This document shows positions 42,817 through 51,532 of a DNA stretch of 64,000 nt, one piece after another. The stretch is from Corallococcus sp. NCRR (GTDB lineage Bacteria > Myxococcota > Myxococcia > Myxococcales > Myxococcaceae): NCBI RefSeq assembly GCF_026965535.1, contig NZ_CP114039.1, positions 4,216,001 through 4,280,000 of the forward strand. The letters run 5' to 3'. Every line of letters begins with the position of its first letter. Within the stretch, counting starts at the first letter, position 1. Under the pieces are notes generated by a model, which was not told where the DNA came from, ran no database searches, and saw only the letters and a program-made list of their open reading frames with translations. The position numbers were made by a program, and so were the translations under genes.

Positions 42817-43479
42817 GTGATAACCTGGCTGTCGGCTTGGAGACAGGGGCGTCCGTTGCAGAGTTCATCGAGCCAGGGGCGCGCCACGGTGTTCGTCGTG
42901 GATGACGATGCCTCGGTGCTGCGTAGCCTGGCGCGCATGTTCCAGTTGGAGGGGTACGCGGTGGAGAGTTTCAACCACCCGCGGCGGTTGTTGGAGCGTG
43001 GGCCGGGACCGCGTCCAGGGTGTGCGGTGATGGACCTGCGCATGCCGGACCTCAACGGCCTGGAGCTTCAGGAGGAACTGCGGCGCGCAGGGTGGATGCA
43101 CCCCATCGTTTTCATCAGTGGGCACGGAGATGTACCCGCCGCGGTGACGGCGATGAAGGCCGGCGCGGTGGACTTCCTGCCCAAACCTCTCAGCACGGCG
43201 GCGCTGCTGGACGCAGTGGAGCGGGCACTGGCGAAGGACCGGGCGGCGCTCTCCTCCGAGCAGGAGCATCAGGCGCTCAAGGCTCGCTTCTCCGCATTGT
43301 CGCCCCGTGAGTGGGAGGTCTGCCGAAAGGTGGCGCAAGGATTGATCAACAAGCAGATCGCCGCCGAACTGGGCACCGCCGAGCAGACCGTTCGGCAGCA
43401 GCGCAGCCGGGTCATGGAGAAGCTGAAAGTGGACTCCGTGCCAGAGCTGGTTCGCCTGCTGGAGCAGCTTGGCTCGTAA
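42817..43479 (+). CDS. FixJ/NarL-type response regulator
   Basis: About 220 aa. The start is uncertain: GTG 42817 is used, TTG 42856 would also work, and the receiver domain begins just after the latter. Receiver: V-F-V-V-D-D-D-A-S-V-L-R-S-L, the phosphorylated Asp in A-V-M-D-L-R-M-P-D-L, and the Lys in V-D-F-L-P-K-P-L. The C-terminal LuxR-type HTH reads L-S-P-R-E-W-E-V-C-R-K-V-A-Q-G-L-I-N-K-Q-I-A and Q-Q-R-S-R-V-M-E-K. It converges with a histidine kinase 18 bp away, which is its likely partner. Confidence 0.93.
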   Translation: MITWLSAWRQGRPLQSSSSQGRATVFVVDDDASVLRSLARMFQLEGYAVESFNHPRRLLERGPGPRPGCAVMDLRMPDLNGLELQEELRRAGWMHPIVFISGHGDVPAAVTAMKAGAVDFLPKPLSTAALLDAVERALAKDRAALSSEQEHQALKARFSALSPREWEVCRKVAQGLINKQIAAELGTAEQTVRQQRSRVMEKLKVDSVPELVRLLEQLGS

Positions 43480-43497
43480 TGCAGGAACCCGGCCCGC

Positions 43498-44826
43498 TCA
43501 TGCGGGTGGAAGTGAACACCGGAAAAGCGTGCCGCGCCCCAGCCGAGGTTCCGCCTGGAGCCGGCCCTTGTGCACCTCGAGGATGGAGCGGCTGATGGAC
43601 AGGCCCATGCCCAGTCCCGCGGGCTTGGTGGTGAAGAAAGGCTCGAAGAGGCGCTTTTGCGCCTCGGGGCCCAGGCCTACACCCGTGTCCTCCACCACCA
43701 GCTCCACACGTCCTTCCCCCCGCTGGGTGCGGACCCACACCTGCCGCTCCTCGGGCGGGCACAGGCTCACCGCATCCAGGGCATTCATGAGCAGATTGAG
43801 CACCACCTGCTGGAGCTGAACGCCATCTCCCCTCACGGGCAGCGGGTCACTGGCGAGTTGCAGCGTGAGGGTGGCGCCGCGAAGCTGCGCGTCGTTGCCC
43901 ACCAGATGGGTCACCTGTCGCACCAGCTCGTTGAAGTCCTGCAATGCGAAGGGCGCCTCGTCCTTCTTCAGCAGCGTCCGCGTATGGCGGATGATTTCTC
44001 CGGCGCGCAGGTCGTCGGCGATGATGTCCTGGAGCAGCTCTCGCGCCAGGATGACATCCGCTGGCGTGCGCTGGAGCAGCCGCTGCGCCATTTCGGCGTT
44101 GGTGAGAATGGCCGAGAGAGGCTGGTTCAGCTCATGGGCAATCGAGGCCCCCAACTCGCCCACCGCCGCCACCCGCTCCATGTGGGCTCGCTCGTCCCGG
44201 GCCCGGCGGGCCTCCAACTCGGCGCGCCTGCGAGGAGTCGCATCCACCAGGGTGACCACGGCGCCGCCGCCCGGCAGCTCCAGCCGCCGGGCGCGCAGCT
44301 CGAACCAGGTGTCCGCTGAGGGGCCGCGGAACTCCACCATTCCCTCTTCCACACGGGCCGTGAGCACGTCCTGGAGCAGCGTGGCCACTCCCGCCGCGTC
44401 CAGTTCCCCCGCGTTCGCCAGTCGTTGCAGTCCCTGCAGGTAGGAGCTGCCCGTGACCAGGAGCCGCTGGGTGGACAGCGCGCCCAGCCCCGCGCGCTGG
44501 GCCGAGGGCGGACTGGCTCGCAGCACGGCGCCCCTCCTGTCAAGGATGGCCACCGCCCCCGGGAGCGAGTCGAGCACGGCCCGGTTCAGCCGCTGGGCTC
44601 GCATGCGTCGTCGCCTCTCCAGCAACAGCACGACGATGAGCGCCGCCTGGAACAGGCTTGCCAGCACCACCACGCTCACTCCCCAGCGGGGCAGGAGCGT
44701 CTCCCCCAGCTCGGAGGCCGCGAGCGGGGCGGCCATCAGCCACAGCATCATGACGCCTTGGGCGTGCATCCCGATTCTCAGGGCAGGCCGTACGCACGCC
44801 TCCTGCGCCTCCTGCCACTGCTCCAT
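43498..44826 (-). CDS. Membrane sensor histidine kinase (FixL/DctB-type)
   Basis: 442 aa from ATG 44826. Two hydrophobic segments (G-V-M-M-L-W-L-M-A-A-P-L and V-S-V-V-V-L-A-S-L-F-Q-A-A-L-I-V-V-L-L-L) are followed by a PAS-like domain, the H-box A-S-I-A-H-E-L-N-Q-P-L-S-A-I-L-T-N-A-E and an HATPase with N-L-L-M-N-A-L-D-A, E-D-T-G-V-G-L and G-L-G-M-G-L-S-I. The phospho-acceptor context H-E-L-N-Q-P-L is that of the HPK4 group (FixL, DctB). No heme PAS signature is evident, so oxygen sensing is not implied. Confidence 0.93.
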   Translation of the reverse strand: MEQWQEAQEACVRPALRIGMHAQGVMMLWLMAAPLAASELGETLLPRWGVSVVVLASLFQAALIVVLLLERRRRMRAQRLNRAVLDSLPGAVAILDRRGAVLRASPPSAQRAGLGALSTQRLLVTGSSYLQGLQRLANAGELDAAGVATLLQDVLTARVEEGMVEFRGPSADTWFELRARRLELPGGGAVVTLVDATPRRRAELEARRARDERAHMERVAAVGELGASIAHELNQPLSAILTNAEMAQRLLQRTPADVILARELLQDIIADDLRAGEIIRHTRTLLKKDEAPFALQDFNELVRQVTHLVGNDAQLRGATLTLQLASDPLPVRGDGVQLQQVVLNLLMNALDAVSLCPPEERQVWVRTQRGEGRVELVVEDTGVGLGPEAQKRLFEPFFTTKPAGLGMGLSISRSILEVHKGRLQAEPRLGRGTLFRCSLPPA

Positions 44827-44954
44827 CGTCCACTGTAGCGGGCTCGTCCGGGCCTGTCCCTCTGTGCCGGGGCAAGCCCGGCTTGCTGATTGGGCAGGCA
44901 AGCCGGGGTTGGCAGGACCGCGCTACATTCGCGACCGAGTGAGGAACCGCGCAG

Positions 44955-47900
44955 ATGAGTGAGTCCAAGCAGCACGAGCCTACGGCTGCCCTCGAGGAAT
45001 CCCGCACGGTCATGAGCCCGCGGCCGGGCCCGGAACCTGCGACAGGCCAGACCCCGGCTGGCGGTGCTCCGGTCGTGCCCGGACGCGGCCTGGTGAACCG
45101 CTACACGGTGTTGGACCTCCTGGGCGAGGGCGGCATGGGGCGGGTGTACTCCGCTTATGACGCGCGGTTGGATCGGCGTGTGGCCCTCAAGCTGGTGCAT
45201 TCGCGCGAGGTCCACCCTGGCCGCGATGGGTTGGCGGGGGTCCGCATGGTGCGTGAGGCGCAGAGCATGGCGCGCCTCAATCACCCCCACGTGGTCGCGG
45301 TCTATGACGCGGGGACCCTCGAGGATGGCTCGGTCTTCATCGCCATGGAGTACATCCAGGGACAGACGTTGCGGCAGTGGTGCCAGCACACGCCGTCCCG
45401 GCCCTGGCGCGCGGTGGTCCAGGCCTATCTGGCCGCGGGGCGTGGGCTGGCCGCGGCGCACGCGGCGGGACTCGTCCACCGCGACTTCAAACCCGACAAT
45501 GTCCTGGTGGGCGAGGACGGCCGGGTGCGCGTCACGGATTTTGGCCTGGCACGGGCCGGGGCCGCTCCGGGTCCCGAGGCTCCTCCCGTCACCGCCATCC
45601 CCTTGTCGGCGCTGGCCACCTCGCTCACCCTGCCGGGCTCTGTCCTGGGGACGCCCGCGTACATGGCTCCGGAGCTGCTCCAGGGCCAGCCCGCGAACCT
45701 GCGCAGTGACGTGTATGCCTTTTGCGCTTCGCTCCACGAGGCGCTCTATGGACGGGTCCCCTTCGCCCTCGACTCATTGAGCTCGCTCCTCGACCCGGCG
45801 CAAGAGCGCAAGCGCCCGTCTCCCCCTCCGGATTCGCAGGTCCCCACCTGGGTCTTTCGTGCGCTGGTTCAGGGCCTGCATCCCGAGCCGTCGCAGCGGC
45901 CCGATTCCCTGGAACAGGTGCTGCGGCGGCTGGAGGAGGACCCCCAGGCGTGGCGCCGGGCGGGGCTGCGCATGGGCGCACTGGCGGCGACGGTGGCGCT
46001 GCTCGCGGGGGGCGCGGTCGCGTTGTGGGCGCGCTTCCAGGGCCCCGGCTGTGACAACCTGGCGCATCGCCTGGATGGAGTGTGGGACGCGCAGGTGAGG
46101 GGCCGCGTCACCCAGGCGCTCCAGGGCACGGGCCTGACGTACGCGGAGGACACCGCGAAACGCGTGGAGCGGCTGCTGGATGGATACGCCCAGGCCTGGG
46201 TGAAGCAGCGAGTCGAGGTGTGCGAGGCCGCGGGCGGGCCCGAGGCGGCGCTGCGGCAGCCTCGGAGCCTGGCGCTGCTGCGGGAGGCCTGCCTGGACCG
46301 GCGCCGCAATCAGTTGCACGCGTTGACCCAGCTGCTGGGGCGCGGGCCGGATCCGGAACTGGGGGCCCAGGCGGTGCAGGTGGCGCAGGCGCTGCCTCCG
46401 CTGGAGTACTGCGCGGATGCCCAGGCGCTGCTGGCGGCGGTGCCTCCCCCCGAGGATCCCCAGACACGAGCGCGGGTGGAGGCCTTGCAGGCGCGAGTGG
46501 ACCCGCTGGCGGTGCTGCACTCGGCGGGCAAGTACCAGGAAGGGTTGGCGCTGAGCGAGCAGTTGCTTCCCCAGGTGGAACCCCTGGGCTACGCGCCGCT
46601 CCAGGCGCGCACCCTGCTGCTCCGGGCCCGCTTGCAGGAGGGCGCCGGTGACTACAAGGCCAGCGAGGCCACGGCGCGGCAGGCCATCTCCGTGGCCGCC
46701 CGTGGCGCGGATGCCGTGCTGGCCGCCCAGGCCTGGAGCCTGGTGCTGCTGCTCGTGGGACCTCGGGAAGCGCGTCTCCAGGACGCGGTGCTGCTGGAGC
46801 CCCTGGTGGAGACGGTCGTGGAGCTGTCCCACGACGACGACACCCGCGCCGAATTCCTCAAGACACGGGGCATGCTCCTGGACACCGCAGGCAAGTACGC
46901 GGAGGCGAAGGAGAACTATGACCGCGCCCTGGCCGTCCAGGAAAAGCTCTTTGGAGCAAATCACCTCAAGGTGGCCGATACCCTCACGGAGGTAGGCAAT
47001 GTGCTCAGGCACATGGGCCGGTATACGGAGGCGAAGGCGCGGATCGAGCGCGCCCTGACCATCCAGCAGGAGGTCGTCGGTCCCACGCACCTGAACGTTG
47101 CCCGCGCATTGGCCCTCCTGGGCAACGTCTACCAGGAGATGGGCGAGTATCAGGAAGCCCAACGCCGGGACGAACAAGCCCTGGGCATGATGGAACAGAT
47201 CCTGGGCCCCGAGCATCTCCAGACGGGAATCCTGCTTCAGTACCTGGGCAATGTCCTCCTCGACCTGGGAGAGTACGCAGAGGCCCGGCGCCGGCATGAG
47301 CGCAGCCTGACGCTCCTGAAGAAGGCGCTGGGCCCCGAGCACCCCTACGTCTCCATGTCTCTTGCCAGCCTGGGCCTCGCGTTGGCGGGCCTGGGTCGGA
47401 ATGAAGAAGCGAGGGTCATCTTGGAGCGCGCGCTGACGCGCCAGGAGAAGGGCTTCGGTCCCGAGCACCCGTATACAGCGATGCTGTTCGCCAACCTGGG
47501 GAAGGTCCTCGCGGACCTGGGCAGGGATGAAGCGGCCAGGGCTCTCCAGGAGCGCGCCGTGGCGGCGCTCAAGAAGGCACTGGGGCCCACACATCCCATC
47601 GCTTTCAACGCGGTGAGCCTGCTGGGCCGGACCCTCACGAAGCTCGGAAGGTATGAAGAGGCACAGCGCCAGCTGGAGCACGCCCTGGTGCTGCAAGAAG
47701 AGTCTCAGACACAAATCGGGCGGGCGGAACCGCTGACGGGACTGGGATTGCTCCACCTGGCGCGCGGCAGGCCGGCTGACGCCGTGCCGGTCCTCGAACA
47801 GGCCCTGGGGGGCCCGACCGCTCAAGCGGACCCGGAGATTCGGTTCGCGCTGGCCCGGGCGCTCTGGGACTCGAAGCAGGACCGCCCCCGTGCCCTGGAA

Positions 47901-47990
47901 CTGGCCACCCACGCTCGTGAGAGATGGCGCCTCCAGGGCCACACTCCCCATGTAACTGAAGTGTCACAGTGGCTGGATGCACGGCGTTGA
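44955..47990 (+). CDS. Ser/Thr protein kinase with C-terminal TPR repeats
   Basis: 1011 aa. The kinase domain (about residues 50-310) has G-E-G-G-M-G-R-V-Y, the Lys in R-V-A-L-K-L-V, the catalytic loop V-H-R-D-F-K-P-D-N-V, D-F-G-L-A-R and M-A-P-E-L. One membrane span lies near residues 340-358 (A-L-A-A-T-V-A-L-L-A-G-G-A-V-A-L-W). The external part is about 650 aa, the second half made of TPR/Kinesin-light-chain-like repeats with Y-x-E-A-x-x-x-x-E-R-A-L and G-P-E-H-P-Y. A typical myxobacterial Pkn-type receptor kinase. Substrate unknown. Confidence 0.96.
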   Translation: MSESKQHEPTAALEESRTVMSPRPGPEPATGQTPAGGAPVVPGRGLVNRYTVLDLLGEGGMGRVYSAYDARLDRRVALKLVHSREVHPGRDGLAGVRMVREAQSMARLNHPHVVAVYDAGTLEDGSVFIAMEYIQGQTLRQWCQHTPSRPWRAVVQAYLAAGRGLAAAHAAGLVHRDFKPDNVLVGEDGRVRVTDFGLARAGAAPGPEAPPVTAIPLSALATSLTLPGSVLGTPAYMAPELLQGQPANLRSDVYAFCASLHEALYGRVPFALDSLSSLLDPAQERKRPSPPPDSQVPTWVFRALVQGLHPEPSQRPDSLEQVLRRLEEDPQAWRRAGLRMGALAATVALLAGGAVALWARFQGPGCDNLAHRLDGVWDAQVRGRVTQALQGTGLTYAEDTAKRVERLLDGYAQAWVKQRVEVCEAAGGPEAALRQPRSLALLREACLDRRRNQLHALTQLLGRGPDPELGAQAVQVAQALPPLEYCADAQALLAAVPPPEDPQTRARVEALQARVDPLAVLHSAGKYQEGLALSEQLLPQVEPLGYAPLQARTLLLRARLQEGAGDYKASEATARQAISVAARGADAVLAAQAWSLVLLLVGPREARLQDAVLLEPLVETVVELSHDDDTRAEFLKTRGMLLDTAGKYAEAKENYDRALAVQEKLFGANHLKVADTLTEVGNVLRHMGRYTEAKARIERALTIQQEVVGPTHLNVARALALLGNVYQEMGEYQEAQRRDEQALGMMEQILGPEHLQTGILLQYLGNVLLDLGEYAEARRRHERSLTLLKKALGPEHPYVSMSLASLGLALAGLGRNEEARVILERALTRQEKGFGPEHPYTAMLFANLGKVLADLGRDEAARALQERAVAALKKALGPTHPIAFNAVSLLGRTLTKLGRYEEAQRQLEHALVLQEESQTQIGRAEPLTGLGLLHLARGRPADAVPVLEQALGGPTAQADPEIRFALARALWDSKQDRPRALELATHARERWRLQGHTPHVTEVSQWLDARR

Positions 47991-48075
47991 CGAAGAGAAC
48001 GCTACGAACTCGCGCTCCCTTCCCCCGCCGGCTCCAGCATGTGCGTGACTCCCGAGCTTGGTGTCGAACTCAGAA

Positions 48076-48435
48076 TCAGAGCGCGAACAGCCTGGGGACG
48101 TACTGACCGGCAGCTATCTTCTGCGTTTCGTTGCCCAGTGCGGCAATGTTCCCGCTGAAGAAGAACTCCATCCATTTGGCCGAAGTCGGCTCCGCCAGGA
48201 ACCTCTCAAAGGTTCCTGAGTCCATGTTGAACGTAACGGACTCCATGCCGAGGTTGCCAGGCTTGACGACGGGGCCATCGAAGTTGCGCGATGCATTGAC
48301 GAGCCACGCACCGCCCCCGGCGCCGGAGACGTTGAACTGCATGCTCACGCCAATGCTCGCGACTTCTTCTCGCTTGGTCGCGAAGGCAGCGGGGAGTTTC
48401 ACATCAAAGAATTGCTGAGTCTTGCTGTTGGCCAT
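48076..48435 (-). CDS. SCP2-like sterol-carrier domain protein
   Basis: 119 aa from ATG 48435, with no signal. The central pattern (I-G-V-S-M-Q-F-N-V-S-G-A-G-G-G-A-W-L-V-N, V-T-F-N-M-D-S-G-T-F-E-R-F-L, E-F-F-F-S-G-N-I-A-A-L-G) resembles the SCP2 lipid-binding fold, which binds hydrophobic ligands. Similarity is recalled, not computed. It is a single gene next to the fascin-like protein. Confidence 0.6.
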   Translation of the reverse strand: MANSKTQQFFDVKLPAAFATKREEVASIGVSMQFNVSGAGGGAWLVNASRNFDGPVVKPGNLGMESVTFNMDSGTFERFLAEPTSAKWMEFFFSGNIAALGNETQKIAAGQYVPRLFAL

Positions 48436-48586
48436 TTGGTTTTCCTGAACGGGTTGTTCGAGAATGAATGAGGGGAAGCGGGTCCCAGAGAAAGAGCAGT
48501 CCAGCAGCGCGACTTCTCTGGTTTCCATAGGCGCGTGCCGCAGGTCGCGCTCCCATGCTCCCCTGCGTGCGGCGGCTCCTATGCCA

Positions 48587-49594
48587 TCAGGGCACGTAAG
48601 CGACATCCCACTGGGCGTTGGCCTGGGTGTTCGGAGTCGTGGCCGTCACCGTGACGGTGATGTTCACGGATGCATTCGGAGAGCAGTTCGTGCAACTGTC
48701 CGCGTACTTGCCGCTGTCGGCTTGGATGCCCCACATGCCATTGTTCAATAGCAGGAATTTGAACTGGGAGTACGCCCCGCTCGCATTGGGGACATGTACT
48801 GCCAGCATGTCCCTGGGGGACCCCACGACACACCCGCCCCCGCATCGAGCTACGAAGCTTCCGTTGTCCGCCTTGAAGGCATACTTCCCGTTGCCCGTGT
48901 CCACCACTTCGAAATCGGTGAATGGGCTGGCAAGGGCTCCATTGTGGGCTGTGACGGTGCTGTAGATGCTGCTGTTCGTCATGTTCTGGCATCCGCCGCA
49001 GCGCGAGATGTATTTGCCGCCACTGGACTTGAAGGAGAGCTTGGTGCCCGGCGGGAAGATCGGCTTGATGGTCCACTGGGCAAAAGGCTCGCTGTTGGGA
49101 TTCGTGGCGTGCGCAGTGACAGTGTTGGCCGTGGCGGCGCCCGGCGAGCAGTTGTTGCAACGCGCAACGTACTTCCCGTTGTCGGCCTTGAGCGCGTACT
49201 TACCGTTGGACAACGTCTCAATCGAGAACTGGGCGTAGGCCGGCGGGGTGGCGTCGGTGACGTGCACCGTCACGGAATCAGGTGTACTGCCCCCTTCGAT
49301 GCAGTTGTTACAGCGGCCCACGAACTTGCCATTGTCGGCCTTGAGCGCGACCTTGCCGTTGCCGACGAGCACCAGCTGGAACTGGCTGTAGGGCTCAGCC
49401 GCCGTCGTGACATGGGTGGTGACGGTGTCAGGGAGCGCGCCGTTCGCGTCTTTCTGACAGTTATTGCACCGCGAGAAGTAGGTCCCCTGGTCAGATTGCA
49501 GCGAGATCTTCAGCGGTGACGCCTCGTTCGTTCCCGGCACCAGCACGCACAGTGCCATCAAGAACAGCACCCACTGCTTCAGCGATGAATCCAT
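48587..49594 (-). CDS. Secreted protein with six fascin-like repeats and paired cysteines
   Basis: 335 aa from ATG 49594. A Sec signal (V-L-F-L-M-A-L-C-V-L-V-P-G-T-N-E-A) is followed by six repeats of about 50-55 aa of the type Y-A-L-K-A-D-N-G-K-Y-V-A-R-C-N-N-C. Each ends in a V-T-x-H-x-T strand, as in the fascin/actin-crosslinking beta-trefoil family. Six repeats equal two trefoils. Five of the six repeats carry a C-x-x-C pair (R-C-N-N-C and variants); the fifth reads C-G-G-G-C. The pairs could form disulfides or bind metal. Trefoils usually bind carbohydrate or protein, so an extracellular adhesin is plausible. Confidence 0.8.
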   Translation of the reverse strand: MDSSLKQWVLFLMALCVLVPGTNEASPLKISLQSDQGTYFSRCNNCQKDANGALPDTVTTHVTTAAEPYSQFQLVLVGNGKVALKADNGKFVGRCNNCIEGGSTPDSVTVHVTDATPPAYAQFSIETLSNGKYALKADNGKYVARCNNCSPGAATANTVTAHATNPNSEPFAQWTIKPIFPPGTKLSFKSSGGKYISRCGGCQNMTNSSIYSTVTAHNGALASPFTDFEVVDTGNGKYAFKADNGSFVARCGGGCVVGSPRDMLAVHVPNASGAYSQFKFLLLNNGMWGIQADSGKYADSCTNCSPNASVNITVTVTATTPNTQANAQWDVAYVP

Positions 49595-49865
49595 GTGTGT
49601 TTCCCCGATTGAATCGTCCACGCCTCGTCCGAGGTGCGTGTGCCCATGGAAATAGCGTGGCGCTCATCGCGGGGTGAATCAGCGATTTAAAGGCTTGACA
49701 GGATAAGGAGCCTGTCTGTGCTTCCAAAGGTCGTTCTCCAAGGCCTCTGGCAGAGGGCGGAGGCCACGGTGGTTTGGAGTGCTGTCGGATGACAGCGCCC
49801 CCGATGGGGGCGTGGGATGGGCAACGCAGGTGCCGGCACGAAGGCTCTGCGACGTCCCTGGAAAG

Positions 49866-49905
49866 CAAAAAGGCCCTGCCGGGTTAGGGCAGGGCCTTCT
49901 TTTTT
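49866..49905 (-). terminator. Terminator of the tRNA-Asn gene
   Basis: AAGGCCCTGCC and GGCAGGGCCTT form an 11-bp stem, followed on the minus strand by TTTTTGC. It lies directly after the tRNA. The plus strand also ends in a T-run, so it may work both ways. Confidence 0.85.
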
Positions 49906-49906
49906 G

Positions 49907-49979
49907 CTCCCCGACGTGGACTCGAACCACGGACATGGTGATTAACAGTCACCCGCTCTACCAGCTGAGCTATCGGGGA
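49907..49979 (-). tRNA. tRNA-Asn (anticodon GTT)
   Basis: 73-nt cloverleaf on the minus strand: acceptor TCCCCGA pairs with TCGGGGA, D-loop A-G-C-T-C-A-G-C-T-G-G-T, anticodon loop C-T-G-T-T-A-A (GTT), T-arm with G-T-T-C-G-A-G-T-C, and discriminator G as in Asn tRNAs. CCA is not encoded. Confidence 0.97.
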
Positions 49980-50120
49980 ATATGTCCCGTCGCGGCGGTG
50001 CGTTGCCGTGACGGATGCGACTTCTAGAGAACCGAGCCTGCCCTGTCAACTGTCCTGTTCGATCCGATCTCCCGGCTTACTTCGCAGCCCTGGTCCGCAC
50101 TGGAGGGACTGAGCCCTGTC

Positions 50121-51314
50121 GTGTCCGAGGCGCTTGCCCGCGTCCTCTCGGGCGACCCCGCCGAGCGCGTCCTCGACAGGACCCTGCGCTCTCACCGTGA
50201 CCTGTCCCGCGAGGGACGCCAGGCGCTGAAGGAGGCCGTCTTCAACGTGGGCCTCTGGCGCCGCCACCTGGCGTTCCTCCTGGACTCGCCGGATCTGTCG
50301 CCCTCCCAGCTCCTCTTCGCGCTGCTGCATGGGCTCGTAGGCGTTCCCGCCTCGGAGGCCGCGTCTTGGGCGGGGCTGGAAGCTCCGGTGCCCTTGCGGA
50401 CCGGGACGCCCCCGTCGCTGGCGCTCCGGGCCTCGTTGCCGGACTGGCTCGCGGACCACTTCGCCCGTGAGCTGGGGGCGGAGGCGGAGGACTTCTGCGC
50501 CCACCTCAACGTCCCGGGCCCCATCACGCTGCGGGTGAATCCGGCCCGCATCTCCCGTGAAGCCCTGGCCTCGCGCTTGGCCTCCGAGGGCGTCTCGACC
50601 CGCCCTGGCTCCTGGAGCCCGCTGGCCCTTCAGGTCGACGGGCCCCGACCGAACCTCTACGCCCTGCCTTCCCTTCGTGAGGGTCTGTTCGAGATTCAGG
50701 ACGAAGGCAGCCAACTCCTGGGGCTGCTCGTGGAGGCTAGGCCCGGGGAGACCGTGCTGGACCTGTGCGCCGGGGCAGGGGGCAAGACGCTCCAACTGGG
50801 CGCGGCCATGAAGGACTCCGGCCGGCTGCTTGCCTATGACCCGGATGCGGAGCGGCTGGACCGGCTCCAGCAACGCGCCTCCCGGGCCGGGCTCACCCGC
50901 GTCCAGGTGCTACGGACGCCTCCGTCACCGGGGCTCAACGCCGACCGTGTCCTCGCGGATGCTCCTTGTTCCGAGCTGGGCTCGCTCCGCCGGGGGCCGG
51001 ATCTCCGCTTTCGGCTCACCCCGGACTCGCTCTCCCGGTACACCGCCGTCCAGCGCGACATCCTGGCCCGCGCTGGTGACGTCGTGCGCCCTGGTGGCCG
51101 GGTCGTCTACGCGACCTGCACCGTCAACCGCGCGGAGAACCAGGACGTGGTCGCGGACTTCCTCCGCTCCCGTCCTGACTTCCGGGCCGTTACCCCTGGC
51201 GCCGGGTGGCTTCCAGACGCTTGCGTCCAGGACGGGTTCCTCCTCGTCACCCCGCACCGTCACGGGACGGACGGGTTCTTCGCGGCGGTGCTCGAACGCG
51301 GCACGGCGGGGTAG
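50121..51314 (+). CDS. RNA m5C methyltransferase (RsmB/Sun family)
   Basis: 397 aa from GTG 50121. An NusB-like helical N-terminus (residues 1-120) precedes a PUA-like linker and the SAM-dependent methyltransferase domain: V-L-D-L-C-A-G-A-G-G-K-T-L-Q, D-A-P-C-S-E-L-G-S-L-R-R and V-Y-A-T-C-T-V-N-R-A-E-N. The two Cys (in D-A-P-C-S and A-T-C-T) are the release and nucleophile residues of NOL1/NOP2/Sun enzymes. These make 5-methylcytosine in 16S rRNA (position 967 for RsmB). The exact target is inferred from the NusB-type front end. Confidence 0.9.
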   Translation: MSEALARVLSGDPAERVLDRTLRSHRDLSREGRQALKEAVFNVGLWRRHLAFLLDSPDLSPSQLLFALLHGLVGVPASEAASWAGLEAPVPLRTGTPPSLALRASLPDWLADHFARELGAEAEDFCAHLNVPGPITLRVNPARISREALASRLASEGVSTRPGSWSPLALQVDGPRPNLYALPSLREGLFEIQDEGSQLLGLLVEARPGETVLDLCAGAGGKTLQLGAAMKDSGRLLAYDPDAERLDRLQQRASRAGLTRVQVLRTPPSPGLNADRVLADAPCSELGSLRRGPDLRFRLTPDSLSRYTAVQRDILARAGDVVRPGGRVVYATCTVNRAENQDVVADFLRSRPDFRAVTPGAGWLPDACVQDGFLLVTPHRHGTDGFFAAVLERGTAG

Positions 51315-51333
51315 GGCGCGTCGGCGCCAAAGC

Positions 51334-51417
51334 TGTCCGACAGTCGGACAGGTTTCCGCAGCTCGACGGGGGAGGGCGGGCCGGCTCAAAGCCGGTCCGA
51401 CAGTCGGACAGGTTTCC
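51334..51417. repeat. Two copies of a perfect palindrome plus tail
   Basis: TGTCCGACAGTCGGACA (51334-51350) and GTCCGACAGTCGGACA (51395-51410), each followed by GGTTTCC, are repeated 61 bp apart in the gap after the methyltransferase. The arms need no loop, so they look like protein-binding sites or a dispersed repeat rather than a terminator. Confidence 0.8.
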
Positions 51418-51532
51418 TGATGCCGGCCGGGCGGACGAGCGCTCCATGGAGCCTCGTTCCTCCGTCCTGCGGTACTCAACGCTTCGGGCCCCAGCCTCCC
51501 TGAAACACCGTGGCGCCCCGGCACCGGGTGCT

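Noticed and set aside
43498-44826. Oxygen-sensing FixL
   Set aside because: The kinase core is FixL/DctB-like, but the PAS-like region shows no heme-binding signature and the protein has membrane spans.
45774-47951. 725-codon minus-strand frame opposite the Ser/Thr kinase
   Set aside because: Mirror of the repeated TPR codons on the plus strand; no family pattern and no start context.
49679-49936. Small minus-strand frame covering the tRNA-Asn terminator
   Set aside because: It runs through the tRNA 3' end and terminator hairpin; no protein similarity.
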